From NCBI RefSeq assembly GCF_905163445.1, contig NC_053196.1, forward strand, positions 12,053,501 to 12,117,500: DNA of 64,000 bases, written 5' to 3'. How positions within the stretch are numbered: position 1 is the first letter of the stretch; each line of letters begins with the position of its first letter. The notes below the pieces were generated by a model. The model saw only the letters and a list, made by a program, of their open reading frames with translations, had not been told where the DNA came from and searched no databases. This stretch comes from Pararge aegeria (lineage: Eukaryota; Arthropoda; Insecta; Lepidoptera; Nymphalidae). This document shows, one piece after another, positions 1-10,589 of this stretch. The position numbers and the translations under genes were made by a program.

Positions 1-271
1 TTACGTGACAACGACTTTGAGTGGTAAAATAATTTTAATGTGAATATTCATTCGTATAGTAGGAAGAAGGATGAAATAATAGTAACAATTTAAAACATTT
101 ATTTATACAAAGAATTATATTTAAAACATTAATTTATACAAAGAATCTCGCACTGAATTTCATATTAACAAAATTTTATTTTTACCTTTACACATACATA
201 CGTATTTATATACAAATATACATACAATAACTTGCAATACATTTGCGTACAATGAAACAGCGTTTACTACA

Positions 272-430
272 AAGGGACGCGTGCCTTTCACTTTTTATGT
301 CTGTCTCTCTCGCTCTTAGGCGGGCTAACCATGCCCGAGTGGAAGGGACGCGTGCCTCTCACTCGCTCTCATTGTGAGCGCATAACGTGAGCGGAGCGTA
401 ACGCAGTTTCTTGAAGTGTCACCCGGCAAA
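272..430. repeat. CpG-rich segment with direct repeat
   Basis: AAGGGACGCGTGCCT followed by (T/C)TCACT occurs twice, about 70 bases apart (near 272 and 343), next to CTCTCGCTCT runs. It could be a transposon end or a promoter. Positions 1-270 and 431-1010 show nothing recognisable. Confidence 0.3.
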
Positions 431-1011
431 CCAATTTATAAGACGTTGTCACGTCAAAACCTCCACCCTCCGCTTGCGGGAATTTTGAATGCCCAAGCAA
501 CCGGTGGTCAGGGCTCCAGAGTGAGAAACCTCCTCACAATACGCGCCGTTTCAATATATATCATTATATTCAAGATATTCAACATATGCATTAGCGGTTT
601 CTAATGTGATGTAAATAATCACATCTTTAAAGCTTACATTTCAAACTCTGGCTGAATCCTACGTGACAGACCAAAACAAAGTACTACAGTAATAATTGTA
701 GGTACACCTTAAATATGTCTACTAAAATGCTCATTCGCTCATCAAAAAAAGGCGACATTCAAAGTACCGACAAATATAGTGATATTTAGTAGCTTAAATA
801 AATAAAACTGACATTTCTCATATCTATTTTTCAAATATCATAGGTTTAACAGTTGGTAAGCAATCAAATACTAGTTTATAATACCGTAGGTTCTTTTATA
901 GAATAAAAAAATCTCAGCGCCGAGTCTTTTTAATGAAAATGTATTGAGATACCTATCTGTTGTGGAATATTGAGCTTTATTTAGCTACGGTACACCTTTA
1001 AATAAATTAAG

Positions 1012-1260
1012 TCATAACCTCTTTGTGAAAACTAACACCAGCGTTCTACGGACGGAATTAACAACTTTTTTCATGTTACCAAACACCGTGAAAGCCTTAA
1101 TCGCACCCTTAAAGATCTTTTTACCTTTTAAAAACGTCTTGGCTCCTTTGAGGACACTTGGCGGCACTTTGGTCACCACCTCTTGTTGACATAATATCGA
1201 AGCGTGAACTTTTACTTGTGGCTTTAGTTTATTTCTTATCACTGTAGCTTTAAGGTTCAA
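1012..1260 (-). other. Lysine-rich open frame without ATG, unrecognised
   Basis: An open frame of 82 codons (1260-1012) with many Lys and Val and a central LKGAKTFLKGKKIFKGAIK stretch that could be a cationic helix. It opens right after a stop and has no ATG before the last third, and no clear splice acceptor precedes it. It may be chance or a decayed exon. Confidence 0.15.
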
Positions 1261-1589
1261 AGTTGTATTTTATCGTTTGAAAACTTAACTATACATATAG
1301 AAGCGGTAAACGAATGTCTGTACGTTCCACGCAGTTTTTTTTTTACTTAAAATATTAATAAATAATTACTAAATATTTTGTCTGGTTCAGCCGTAGCTAC
1401 TTACAGTTACCGTCAAAGACGTGCCGCCATTCAGGTATAACGCGTAGAAACCGATTACGGGTTATAGTTTTAAATGGCCATATTCATGACAGGTTAGCCC
1501 GCTACCATCTTAGGGCTTCCCAACGTTTCATATTTCGCATTTCCATTTCTTAATTTTTTTTTAAATTTCGTTTTGCTTCGCCATTTTGA

Positions 1590-2085
1590 CGTAGCGTCGT
1601 GGCGCAGTGGTAACTGACATTGTCTTATAAATCTGAGGTCCCGGGTCCTATTCCCAACCAGGGGACAATTAATCTGAGATTTTTTTCCGTCTGGTTTGAG
1701 GCCTCGGCCGTATTTACCACCCTACAAATTAGCATTTCGGCAGACCATAGGGATATGGGTTTAATATAACTGTTTTTTCTCTAACACGTTAGTCCATTAC
1801 CATTTTAGAGTGCATTATCACTTACCAAGTCAGTGGCGTGCATAGAGAGTATGCACAGGGTATGCAGATGATATAAAATGAAGAAAACCTCCAATACTAG
1901 TTTTAAATACTTAAGGGTAGGCTTTTTATAACTCTTATAATACCTACCCTTAAGTTTAACTCTCATAGTAACTCGTACTGGATACTTTCTTCATTTTATA
2001 TCATCTGCATACCCTGTGCATACCCTCTATGCACGCCACTGATTGCAGTCAAGGGCTAATTTGTAATGGGAATTAAAAAAAATCC
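1590..2085 (+). repeat. SINE family C, near full length, split by a MITE
   Basis: A tRNA-like head (GTGGCGCAGTGGTAACTG; B-box region CCCGGGTCCTATTCCC) leads into a body shared by all family C copies (TAGCCCGCTACCATCTTAGA, then GATTGCAGTCAAGGGCTA) and an A-rich tail. A foldback MITE at 1831-2041 interrupts it. A second partial copy lies at about 1395-1530. Confidence 0.75.
1831..2041. mobile_element. hAT-type MITE (CAGTGGCGTGC ends)
   Basis: Terminal inverted repeats CAGTGGCGTGCAT and ATGCACGCCACTG extend inward into long complementary arms (GGGTATGCAGATGATATAAA and its complement). It has no coding capacity. It sits inside a family C SINE. Related copies elsewhere in the window have 8-bp target duplications, as expected for hAT. 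Confidence 0.7.
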
Positions 2086-2133
2086 TAAATTTGCTACGGG
2101 ACTTGGTGCTAACCTATCTGTTAAGTTCGTTTA

Positions 2134-2226
2134 TTAGTCCACAACTCCGCACTGGGCCAGCGTTGTGGACTACGGCCTTAACCACTTCTCAGGTGCCCAG
2201 TAGTAGACTGATAATGATTATGATGG
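2134..2226 (+). repeat. SINE B fragment
   Basis: Matches the 3' part of family B (CACTGGGCCAGCGTTGTGG, then a degraded CCCTGTAGTGGGCCGATAAT). Confidence 0.6.
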
Positions 2227-2792
2227 ATTTTATTTATTAGCATTTTGTTTTTTACTTACATGGCTTAGTAAGACGGCTAAGAACATTGATTTTATATTTT
2301 GCTATTTGAGCCATACAAAAATATTATTTTCATTATAACAAATTAACATAAATAAGTTAAGTTATTTAAATTGTTATAATTATGTTTTATGTTGTGTAAT
2401 TGGTGTTAACCTTATTAATTAAATAAATTACAAAAAAAATAATAATCAAAATAAGTTTATCGCGACAAACGTCTCGTGAACTGCCTATATGTGAATTTGT
2501 TCTGTTAATACGTAAACTTTACCCGAATTTCACGCCAGACTTGTTTGTTTCACGCGCCGGTATTTCGCACAAAGAGTTGTGAATTTTAACAAGGTTGTAA
2601 CAACGCAAGTGGCAAGTTCTATTGATATTCACAGCTTTTTGGGTTCAAGCCCGACTGGCTATTAAGTATAACGACAGAATAACCTTTTGGTAACTTACTG
2701 CTTCGGATAACTTCAAAGAGGTTGTTGCGGTGGAGTCTTAGTACGATATTGCTAAAGGGTGTTTTCAGAAAACTATTTTTGAAGAGGTGGCA

Positions 2793-2877
2793 TACTTCAA
2801 AAAAATTGATGGATACAGCTAAACTCTTTAATATAGAATTAAAGAGTTTAGCTGTATCCATCCATTTTTTTGAAGTA
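2793..2877. repeat. Long inverted repeat (hairpin)
   Basis: Arms 2793-2832 and 2838-2877 with a 5-base loop. The inner 24 bp are perfect (ATGGATACAGCTAAACTC and on to TTTAAT). Confidence 0.8.
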
Positions 2878-3002
2878 GGGATTTGGGCTTTTTTCAGTTC
2901 AATTGGATGAAAATGCTGAGAAAACTTAACAGCGCTGAACATTGATAGTAATGAACGACGTAATACTATGTTTAAAGCCATTTGCCATATTATGGCTTAT
3001 TT

Positions 3003-3096
3003 ATTTATTACGGCCTTAACCCCTTCTCATTGTGGGAGGAGACCCGTGCCCTGTAATGGGTTAATACGGTGATGATGATGATGATGATGATGATTT
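3003..3096 (+). repeat. SINE B 3' end with (GAT)n tail
   Basis: CCTTCTCATTGTGGGAGGAG, then CCCGTGCCCTGTAATGGG, ending in a GAT microsatellite, the usual tail of this family. Confidence 0.65.
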
Positions 3097-3354
3097 ATAT
3101 ATTAAGAGCACGAACATCATATATATTTTACGTTTTTATATAAAGCACTGACACAATAACACGCACTGATATCCACGTTAATTAAAAGTGCGCATAGCAT
3201 TGACGTGAACTTAATTTGACAAAAAAAATTAGAAATTTAAAAAAAAAAAATTACACATTACGAGATGATGGCTATATATATATATATTAACGTTTACCCT
3301 CCTCGCATAGCTATCTGTGGCATCTCCTTAGATCTGCTACAATACTTGTCCTTT

Positions 3355-3560
3355 ATGGAAAAGGAGAAGTGGTGGAGGTGGGCTTTTCTAAGACCAGGGC
3401 GCGTTTGAAAACCTCCTAGCTTTAGTTATAATTTATCGAATGCAGTTATCACCATCACTAACATTAGTGTAACATGTTAAATGTATGAACGCTTCATAAG
3501 TGCCTGTTATAAGGTCTACGTGCATAGAACATTTTTGAATTTGAATTTGAATTTGGATCT
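3355..3560 (+). repeat. Retroelement tail family D
   Basis: Contains AGACCAGGGCGCGTTTGAAA and AACGCTTCATAAGTGCCTG and ends in a (TTGAAT)n tail. Other copies: 5395-5595 (+), 7497-7690 (-), 37075-37143 (-), 39248-39445 (-) and 62968-63190 (-). Confidence 0.6.
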
Positions 3561-3604
3561 ACTAGTCCAGGCAAATACTATCGCCATGTTTATTTCTACC
3601 CCTA

Positions 3605-3700
3605 TTTTTGTGTTTAGATTTAAAGGGTGTGGTGGCCGGTGTAATTACAGACACATGAGGTTTAACACCTTCACCTCAGGTTGATGGAGACACTACGGTA
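3605..3700 (-). repeat. Interspersed repeat fragment (family H)
   Basis: Its reverse complement shares TGTAATTACACCGGC and the following CACC...CCC segment with 48425-48545. It is also related to 51570-51665. Class not recognised. Confidence 0.4.
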
Positions 3701-3903
3701 CCTACCTTTTAGGACGTGTTCCTTGCCCTTGAAAGTGGTGACTCTATTTTCTCTATTTATCATCAGGTGGGGAACATGCTCGGTACGTAAATTTTTACCA
3801 AAAAATTAAAAACATACGTACAGTAGAATCTTTATTATGACATTGCCTATAGTGACCAACCACCTACTATGACGCAATTACACAACAAAGTGTCACACAT
3901 ACA

Positions 3904-4163
3904 GACGGCCAACTGGCGCAGTGGGCAGCGATTCTGCTTTCTGAGTCCATGGCCGTGGGTTCGATTCCCACAATTGCAACATGTTTGTGTGATGAACATG
4001 GATATTTTACAGTATCTGGGTGTTTATCTGTATATTTAAGTATTTATGTATATTATTCATAAAAATATTCATCAGTCATCTTAGTACCCATAACACAAGC
4101 TACGCTTACTTTGGGGCTAGATGGCGATGTGTGTATTGTTGTAGTATATTTATTTATATTTAC
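3904..4163 (+). repeat. SINE family A, full length
   Basis: tRNA-like head ACGGCCAACTGGCGCAGTGG and B-box region GGTTCGATTCCCACAA, body TGTGTGATGAACATG, 3' box CACAAGCTACGCTTACTTTG with GGGGCTAGATGGCGATGTGT, then a (TTTA)n tail. It resembles nymphalid butterfly SINEs of the Metulj type, from memory. Confidence 0.8.
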
Positions 4164-5394
4164 ACATTTCACTGCCTAGTTTCGAAACATCTCGCATCTC
4201 CCAACTACCATGCTCAGCCCTGGAATCCGTCCGCTTTTAACAATGCGAGTCATTACCAATTGAAGTTTTAGCACTTATTTCTTAGGATTTTAAATGTCAC
4301 GTAACGTCACTTTGAATTGGGAGATTTTATAAAATTTACTTATTCCTTCAACAACAATTACTTTCTACAACGCATACGATTTGCATAGGTTACAATTATT
4401 TTCAAGTAATTACGTAAATCAAGTCGTACTTGACTTTTGTTGGATTTTTAGCCACCTGGTATTTTTGTAACACAAAATATTTCAGAAGATCGATGAATCA
4501 ACGTATAATAAATTGTGCTAAATACAATTAGCTGTCAAATCTTCAATTCCTGCCATGAAACGAGCATCTAGCAGCTGTGACGGAAGGTAAGTCAACATCA
4601 ATGTAACGCGTCGCAAACCGTGAAATCTGTCGCGAAATCCAAAAGCCGTCTCGGATCACTGAATGCAGAGCTAGGCTAAATCAAAGAGCATGTGTTTGTA
4701 ATACTGACACCCGTGCACCGAGACGAATCAGCGAAGAAAGCCCGTACAAATCCCTAAGAAATAACCGAAAAACCGAAATTTTTCTGCGATTCGACACAGC
4801 TTCTAAATTTCACGGTGCCCTATTAATGCATCCTTCGGGCCCTTGTGACCAGGCATCAAGTTTAAGTTGGAATAGTCTGGATATCTACTCCCAAATTGTT
4901 CTACTTTTTTTGAATACCTTTATTTTCACCTTCCGTATTTGGTAAAATTTTTATTTTTCGAACGGAAAAATTACGGAATTTTTACGGAACGTTTACCTGA
5001 ATCGAGTAGGTATAAAGTATGCTATGATTAATAAGATCGAAATATGCAGTAGGCCTACCTAATGCTACTAGCATGGATTTCTTAATTAAATTTATTCTTA
5101 ATTTAGGTACTTAAAACCCACCAAATACGTGAAAACCACTAAAATATTAATCCACCAATAAATACGCGACTAGATTAAATAATAGAACACTTAGAAGCAC
5201 TTTTTAAACTGTCCTTGTGTTAACAATAATATAATTGCATTGAGATAAAAGTTTGTATGAAACGTAAGCTTATAGAAAAGTCCTATTATAGAATAAAGGA
5301 CTACGTAATCGATAAAAAAGCTTGGGTGTAAATTATTGCTCTAGCCAGGTTGCTCTTCTAATAATTTAAAATGACATTGTGAGATGGTGATAAA
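4164..5394. other. No gene recognised
   Basis: AT-rich. Only 4560-4850 is less so; it contains a strong donor-like sequence GGAAG|GTAAGT near 4585, which could mark an untranslated exon but has no support besides the motif. Confidence 0.3.
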
Positions 5395-5595
5395 AAAAAA
5401 ACACCCGGCTAAGTTTGTTTTGGGCTTCTTCTTAGACCAGGAAGCGTTTGGAACCCTCGTAGCTTTAGTTTTAAGTTTACGAATGTGGTTATCGCCATCA
5501 TCTCACTACCGTGTAATTCATATGTACGCATCAAAAGTGCCACCTATGGGCCTACTTGAATAAAGATATTTTTGACTTTGACTTTGATTTTTTGC
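5395..5595 (+). repeat. Retroelement tail family D
   Basis: CACCCGGCTAAGTTTGTTTT, CTTAGACCAGGAAGCGTTTG and a (TTTGAC)n tail. Confidence 0.6.
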
Positions 5596-6374
5596 TTCTA
5601 CTTTAACTAAAATTGAAAAAATCAATGTTTAAAGGTATTTATTGAAATCGTTAACAGAAACGAATATACATAATAATCAATCAATCAATCAATCCAACAA
5701 AAATACTTTATCGCACAATAATGTTGATTTTCTTTATAAAAGAGGAGAATAATTTTCTCGATGTCCCAAATTTTGCCTGCTACACCCGAGTCACCCTTGA
5801 AAAGACGTTTCCTTCGTCAATAACGTCTAAAACTACCTTTGTCGCTGCCATGATCTGAGGTGTCGCACTTTTGTCCCATATTGCGGGATCGGAACGAATC
5901 GCGTTTAGAATTCATACCGATTTATCATTCTTAAACGTTTGCCCGCCGCATTATACCCCTTACACGGACATCCACCACTTTTGTAGAATGTCACGTATCT
6001 TATACTATTTCTTGACACGTAATGTCGATATCCATTTATTTTTTATTCTAGCTGAATATATTTTGTCCACCATTTAATGTGAATTCGACAATGCCCGGCT
6101 GTGTGGCATTCGATTTTGTATCCATTCCTTAATCAATCCCGCAGCATCAACAACAATATCAAAAATTACATTATTTACATGTAAAATAAAATAATTTTGC
6201 AGCCAGTTTATCCTAAATGGAAAAGTGCGTTTGTTTGTAATGGTTTACCATTTATCATCAGGTCATCTGAAAATAAAAAAAATAAAAACATAGGCAAGTT
6301 GAAACCGTTTATTACGACTCTGCCTATATTAACCAGCCGCCTATTATGACGTAATTACACAACGAAGCATCACG

Positions 6375-6410
6375 CACACACATTATTTCACTGCTGAAAT
6401 AATGTGTGTG
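6375..6410. repeat. Perfect 16-bp hairpin
   Basis: CACACACATTATTTCA, loop CTGC, and the exact complement. Likely formed around a CA/TG run. Confidence 0.75.
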
Positions 6411-6479
6411 TGTGATTAAAGACCATTGTTTGTTTGTTTGCTTGCTAGTTTGTTTTTAGTTTGTTTTTCTTCCTTCACG

Positions 6480-6665
6480 ACCCAACTAAGCAACCGGTAA
6501 TGGGTCGATCGACTGAAATAAGTGAGCCGTTAATGGGTGGATATGACATCCACCTGTTACCGGGTCACTACAGGTCACGTTTCGTTCCCATAGTGAGAAA
6601 GGCTTAGGCCGGAGTCCACCACGCTGGCCCATTGCGGATTGCTGGTCTAACAAATAATCAACCAA
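6480..6665 (-). repeat. SINE B, degraded
   Basis: TCCACCACGCTGGCCCATTG and TAGTGAGAAAGG match the reverse of family B; the GGGTCGAT/TGGGTGGAT part is repeated. 5600-6360 and 6670-7290 hold nothing else that I recognise. Confidence 0.55.
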
Positions 6666-7294
6666 TCAACTTGATTTCTGGCATAAAGTTCGTTGAGAAT
6701 AACACAGGCTACTTTTATAACCATAAAAAAGCGGACGAAAAACGCGGGCAATTATAATTTTTGCAATATGTAGATACTTTGTTATTTACCAATCGTATTA
6801 ATGAAAAGTTTATTTGCTACTAAAAACCTTCAGGTTTACACGCGTGTAGACACGCGCTAAAATTTACATACTATACGCTTGGCGGCACGTCTTGGTTTCA
6901 AAAATATTCTTAATTCAACCAATATTGTTGTTTTTTTTTTTTACAATCACACGGTTAGCACCCAAAAAATTGCAGCGGTTTGTCCTATCTGCCTATCTGC
7001 AACGATTACCTTAGATGTTAATTAGAAGAATAAAAAACCAGCTGTGGGAAAAACATACAGAACGCTAGGTACCAAGTAAGCGTGTAAATTTTAATTTTTA
7101 TCACTATTTGTGAAACTACTACTAGTTGAATGCAATCTCATTAGGGGAAAACCAGTGGCAGTTATTATATTAAACCTATACCACTAATCCGCTACGACCC
7201 GGCATCGTAACGGAACGCAAAAACGTTTTTGTCAGTGGAGTGATACCACAAATCGAAAATGCTATGCGAAAAAAAAAGGTAACGTCACTATCAC

Positions 7295-7488
7295 TTTCTT
7301 TAATTGTCAAGGAAAACAACGTGAGGAAAATTGTATGACTGTGAGTTCTCCGTAACGTATACCCACTTAAGGCGTGTGGAGTCTACCAAACCACGTTTGG
7401 CCATGTTGGTGGACTAGTTTAAACCCTTCTTATTCTGATAGAAGGCCCGTGCTTTGTAATGGGATAACGATGTCAATGATGATTTGTT
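7295..7488 (+). repeat. SINE B 3' half
   Basis: AAGGAAAACAACGTGAGGAA, GAGTTCTCCGTAACG and a GTGCTTTGTAATGGG end. Confidence 0.55.
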
Positions 7489-7496
7489 TTAGCTTT

Positions 7497-7690
7497 TTCA
7501 AATTCAAATTCAAAAATATTTTATTCATGTAGACCTTAATACAGGCACTTATGAAGCGTTCATACATTTAACATGTAACATTAATGTTAGTGATGGTGAT
7601 AACTGCGTTCTTTAACTTAAAACTAAAGCTATTAGGGTTCCAAACGCGCCCTGAAACCAAACTTAGTCAGGTTTTAATTTCTAGGTACAC
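7497..7690 (-). repeat. Retroelement tail family D
   Basis: Reverse (TTGAAT)n tail, TTATGAAGCGTTCATACATT and GGGTTCCAAACGCGCCCTG. Confidence 0.65.
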
Positions 7691-7865
7691 AATAAAATCA
7701 TGATAACTGATGATTTGTTATACTTTTTGCGGTGTGCAATAAAAGTATATCATTCATAACAAAAAAAATACTCAGCTGAATTTGTTGTGGTTTCCTTCTT
7801 GCACTGAACCTTAGAAAACTAAACTTTTGTTTTTCATTATTACAATCATGACTGATAAATAGAGG

Positions 7866-8098
7866 AATAAATAAATAAATAAATATACTACGACAATACA
7901 CACATCGCCATCTAGCCCCAAGATGATTGATGAATATTTTATGAATAATATACATATATACTTTTAGTATACAGATAAACACCCAGGCACTGAAAAACAC
8001 TTATGTTCATGACACAAACATTTTCCATCTGTGCGAATCGAACCCACGGCCTGCGACTCAGAAAGCAGGGTCGCTGCCCACTGCGCCAGTCGGCCGTC
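7866..8098 (-). repeat. SINE A with internal deletion
   Basis: Head, B box and tail are present. About 30 bases of the CACAAGCTACGCTTAC box are missing between GCCCCAA and GATGATTGATGAA. Confidence 0.75.
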
Positions 8099-8149
8099 AA
8101 AGGCCGGAGGAGTGCTTTTCCTAGCAAACTGTTTTAATGCAACGCAAGG

Positions 8150-9100
8150 CTTGTAAAATTAAACAATCATAAGTTGTTTTGTTTACTTGCTGGGTGCATA
8201 CGATTCGTATTTCTTGTAGGTACAATATCTTAGCGCATGTTAAATTAATTTGACCGTTTTTCGTTTCAAACAAGCGCGATAATTTTGTTTTTGTTTATTA
8301 GCTTGTGGAGTGCACGTGGTTTATATAAATTTCTTATAAAATTAGTACGTACAGTATCTCAACGCATATTAAATTCATTTAAACTTTTTATTTCGTACTA
8401 AACAATCACAAAGTTTCCCGTTTTCAAGAGCGCGAAATCTTGTGTTATTTTACTGAGGGGTGCATGCGGTTTGAATTTCTTGTGCAGTTAGAAGATATAG
8501 TATTCTCAACGCATATTCAATTTTTTTAAGTTTTTTTTGCTTTAGACAATGCCAAGCTATTTCTTGAGAACGCGTAAACGTTCTCAAGAATTAGCTCTAT
8601 AGAGAGTGTACCTACCGTCACTGCGAGTAAGAAAAATTTGTGTTTTGTGTCAGTATGCATGCGATATGTATAGGTACCGTGAAATGAAATGAAATATTTA
8701 TTTTGCTAAATATGGGTTAGATATTGGTGTTTAGGATATAAAGTTCCAACATATTCTGTTAATACATCAATATGCAAAATTTAAACATTAAGTAATATTA
8801 ATAAGAATCTTATTTGTTATCAATCGTGTGAAATTAGTAGGTCAATCGCATATGAAATTAATTTTTACTTGTTTTTGTTTTAACAATGACGTTTAACGCG
8901 CTACAAGATTTGCTTTTGAGAGCGCCAAAACTTGCGTTGGCATGCATGCGGCTCATATTTCTTTTACAATAATTAGAAGACCGATACCAGTTACTACACC
9001 AAGGCATAATAAATAAATTTGATCGGTAAATTAATTTATTTTTACCTTGTTAACAATCACAAGTTTACGCTCATTAAAGACCCAGCCCGTGAGAACGTAT
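8150..9100. repeat. Degenerate satellite-like tandem array
   Basis: Units begin near 8191, 8305, 8456, 8651 and 8941 with GTGCATGCGG-like starts, followed by ATTTCTT, TATCTCAACGCATATTAAAT, then AACAATCACAAGTTT and TTGAGAGCGCGAAAAC. Unit length is about 115-195 bp. The unit from 8651 carries an A-rich insertion near 8690-8820. A perfect 12-bp hairpin lies at 8561-8590. Confidence 0.6.
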
Positions 9101-9460
9101 AAATGAAACTAGCTCAGTTAGGTACTCTAGCTGCATATGGGCGGAAAACAGTAGTAATTAGTGGTATCCCCTCTATTAATATTACTTAATGATTTAAACG
9201 AACAAAATTTAAGTATGAATTTAAAAAAAAACATGGAATGAGTGTAGAAATCGATTAAAAATATGAGTATAAAAACTGATACAACCTGTACAATTAAGTA
9301 TTACAATTCCAATTTATTAGTTCCACGAACTTAGATCGCTTTCAAGCTCTAACTTGTTATATATAATAACAAAAACAAGTTGGTTTATTAGAACATGTTC
9401 TAGTGGACTGACTCCTTATTCCCAATGCTTGTTATATAGGTTGCAAAGAAAAGAAATCTT

Positions 9461-9482
9461 TTTATTAAAATATATCTTTATT
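9461..9482 (-). terminator. Polyadenylation signals of the Bearded-like gene
   Basis: AATAAA occurs twice in the mRNA sense, at 9482-9477 and 9466-9461. Cleavage would then fall near 9440-9460, giving a 3' UTR of about 1.1 kb. Confidence 0.55.
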
Positions 9483-9813
9483 GAGATACAGAGATCAAAC
9501 GAAAGTCTTGAAATTACTTAACATTATCAGTCTAAGAAAATGATTCATATTCTAAGCTTACATCTAATACATAGCAAAAGAAATACTTAACTAACAATTG
9601 ACATAAGAGGGAGAATCGACAAAATTGTAAAAATAACGTAAACATAAAACTTATAAGTAGATGATCAAGCTATACTAAAACTTATCTTATATTAAGACTT
9701 ATACCAAAGGAAGAACTAAAATTAAGATTGGCACGTTCGGCCCATTTCTAAATACACATAAGAGAACATTGAACACAAAACACAAAGTTAAAAGAGATAC
9801 AACTTAATCCTAT

Positions 9814-10370
9814 TAAAGCTTTCTTGATTGTTAATCTTATATTTTCTTTTATAAAAAGAAACACTAAAAGCAATGAAGAACAAGTGTAATACATTTTATG
9901 TACATTCCTATTTTTTGATTCTAGAGTCCCTTCTAGTAGTACTCTAGAAGCAAAAACTTGATCAGATACTAAAACCAAATTCAAAGTTTTGAATTTAGCT
10001 TATATATCACAAACGTTCATATTACTTTTAGTGTTACAATATATGTCCATATTGAATCTATATAAATCTATATTTATTTATCATCTCTTATTCTAATTAA
10101 AGCTTCGAGTCATGTACTTTTAACATCACAGACATAACTTAAAATCTAATGGAAGACATTGGATAAAGACGTATAAATGAAAAGTGTGACACTTGATATA
10201 ATGAAGAGACTAAGATGAAATTGGTGCAATGATAATTACAGTGCAGTTGACATTAAAGCTGTCTACCAAAACGGACACTAAAAGGTTACACAATATCGAA
10301 CACTAATACGCGGAATGCTGACACAAACTTCTCCGATATATTATTTAAACACTTGAAATTATCTAAAGCT
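9814..10370 (-). promoter_or_regulatory. Four Brd boxes (AGCTTTA)
   Basis: AGCTTTA in the mRNA sense lies at 9820-9814, 10104-10098, 10260-10254 and 10370-10364 (TAAAGCT on the plus strand). In Drosophila this 7-mer is the Brd box, complementary to the seeds of miR-4 and miR-79, and represses Bearded and E(spl) transcripts. Confidence 0.7.
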
Positions 10371-10400
10371 TAATCTAAAATCACAAAAAGATAAATCACA
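10006..10400 (-). promoter_or_regulatory. Four K boxes (TGTGAT)
   Basis: TGTGAT in the mRNA sense lies at 10011-10006, 10130-10125, 10385-10380 and 10400-10395. The K box matches the seed of the miR-2/6/11/13 family in Drosophila. A 6-mer is weak alone; four copies beside GY and Brd boxes make it meaningful. Confidence 0.65.
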
Positions 10401-10498
10401 AAATTAGAGTCCGTTTGTATCAGCATACCGCGCTACTAAGTCTAATGGAAGACGTCGATGTGCTTACATAGCACAAACTAAATCTAATATTGGAAGAC
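10150..10498 (-). promoter_or_regulatory. Three GY boxes (miR-7 type sites)
   Basis: GTCTTCCA occurs in the mRNA sense at 10157-10150, 10453-10446 and 10498-10491, seen as TGGAAGAC on the plus strand. This 8-mer is complementary to the 5' end of miR-7 (UGGAAGAC). Two copies extend to GTCTTCCATTAGA. Confidence 0.75.
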
Positions 10499-10589
10499 AA
10501 GATTTTGTTTTCACTGCATTAGTACCAAAATATTATTACGGATAATAGAAAATTACTGGAGGACGAATATGATTTTGGAGATGCGCTAA

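Larger units (their letters stand above)
9445..10589 (-). promoter_or_regulatory. Long 3' UTR of the Bearded-like gene with microRNA-type boxes
   Basis: From the stop codon to the poly(A) signals the mRNA holds three classes of short element defined in Drosophila Bearded and E(spl) 3' UTRs: GY boxes (miR-7 seed match), Brd boxes (miR-4/miR-79 seed match) and K boxes (miR-2 family seed match). All are on the sense strand of this gene. No SINE or LINE copy interrupts the UTR, although such repeats are dense elsewhere, which fits selective constraint. Confidence 0.7.

Noticed and set aside
2619..2981. 120-codon frame across the 2.8-kb hairpin, at first thought to be a transposase fragment
   Set aside because: The repeated peptide in both directions comes from the palindrome; no transposase motif was seen.
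9748..9984. 78-codon frame, minus strand
   Set aside because: It lies within the 3' UTR of the Bearded-like gene and has no ATG-initiated domain or coding character.
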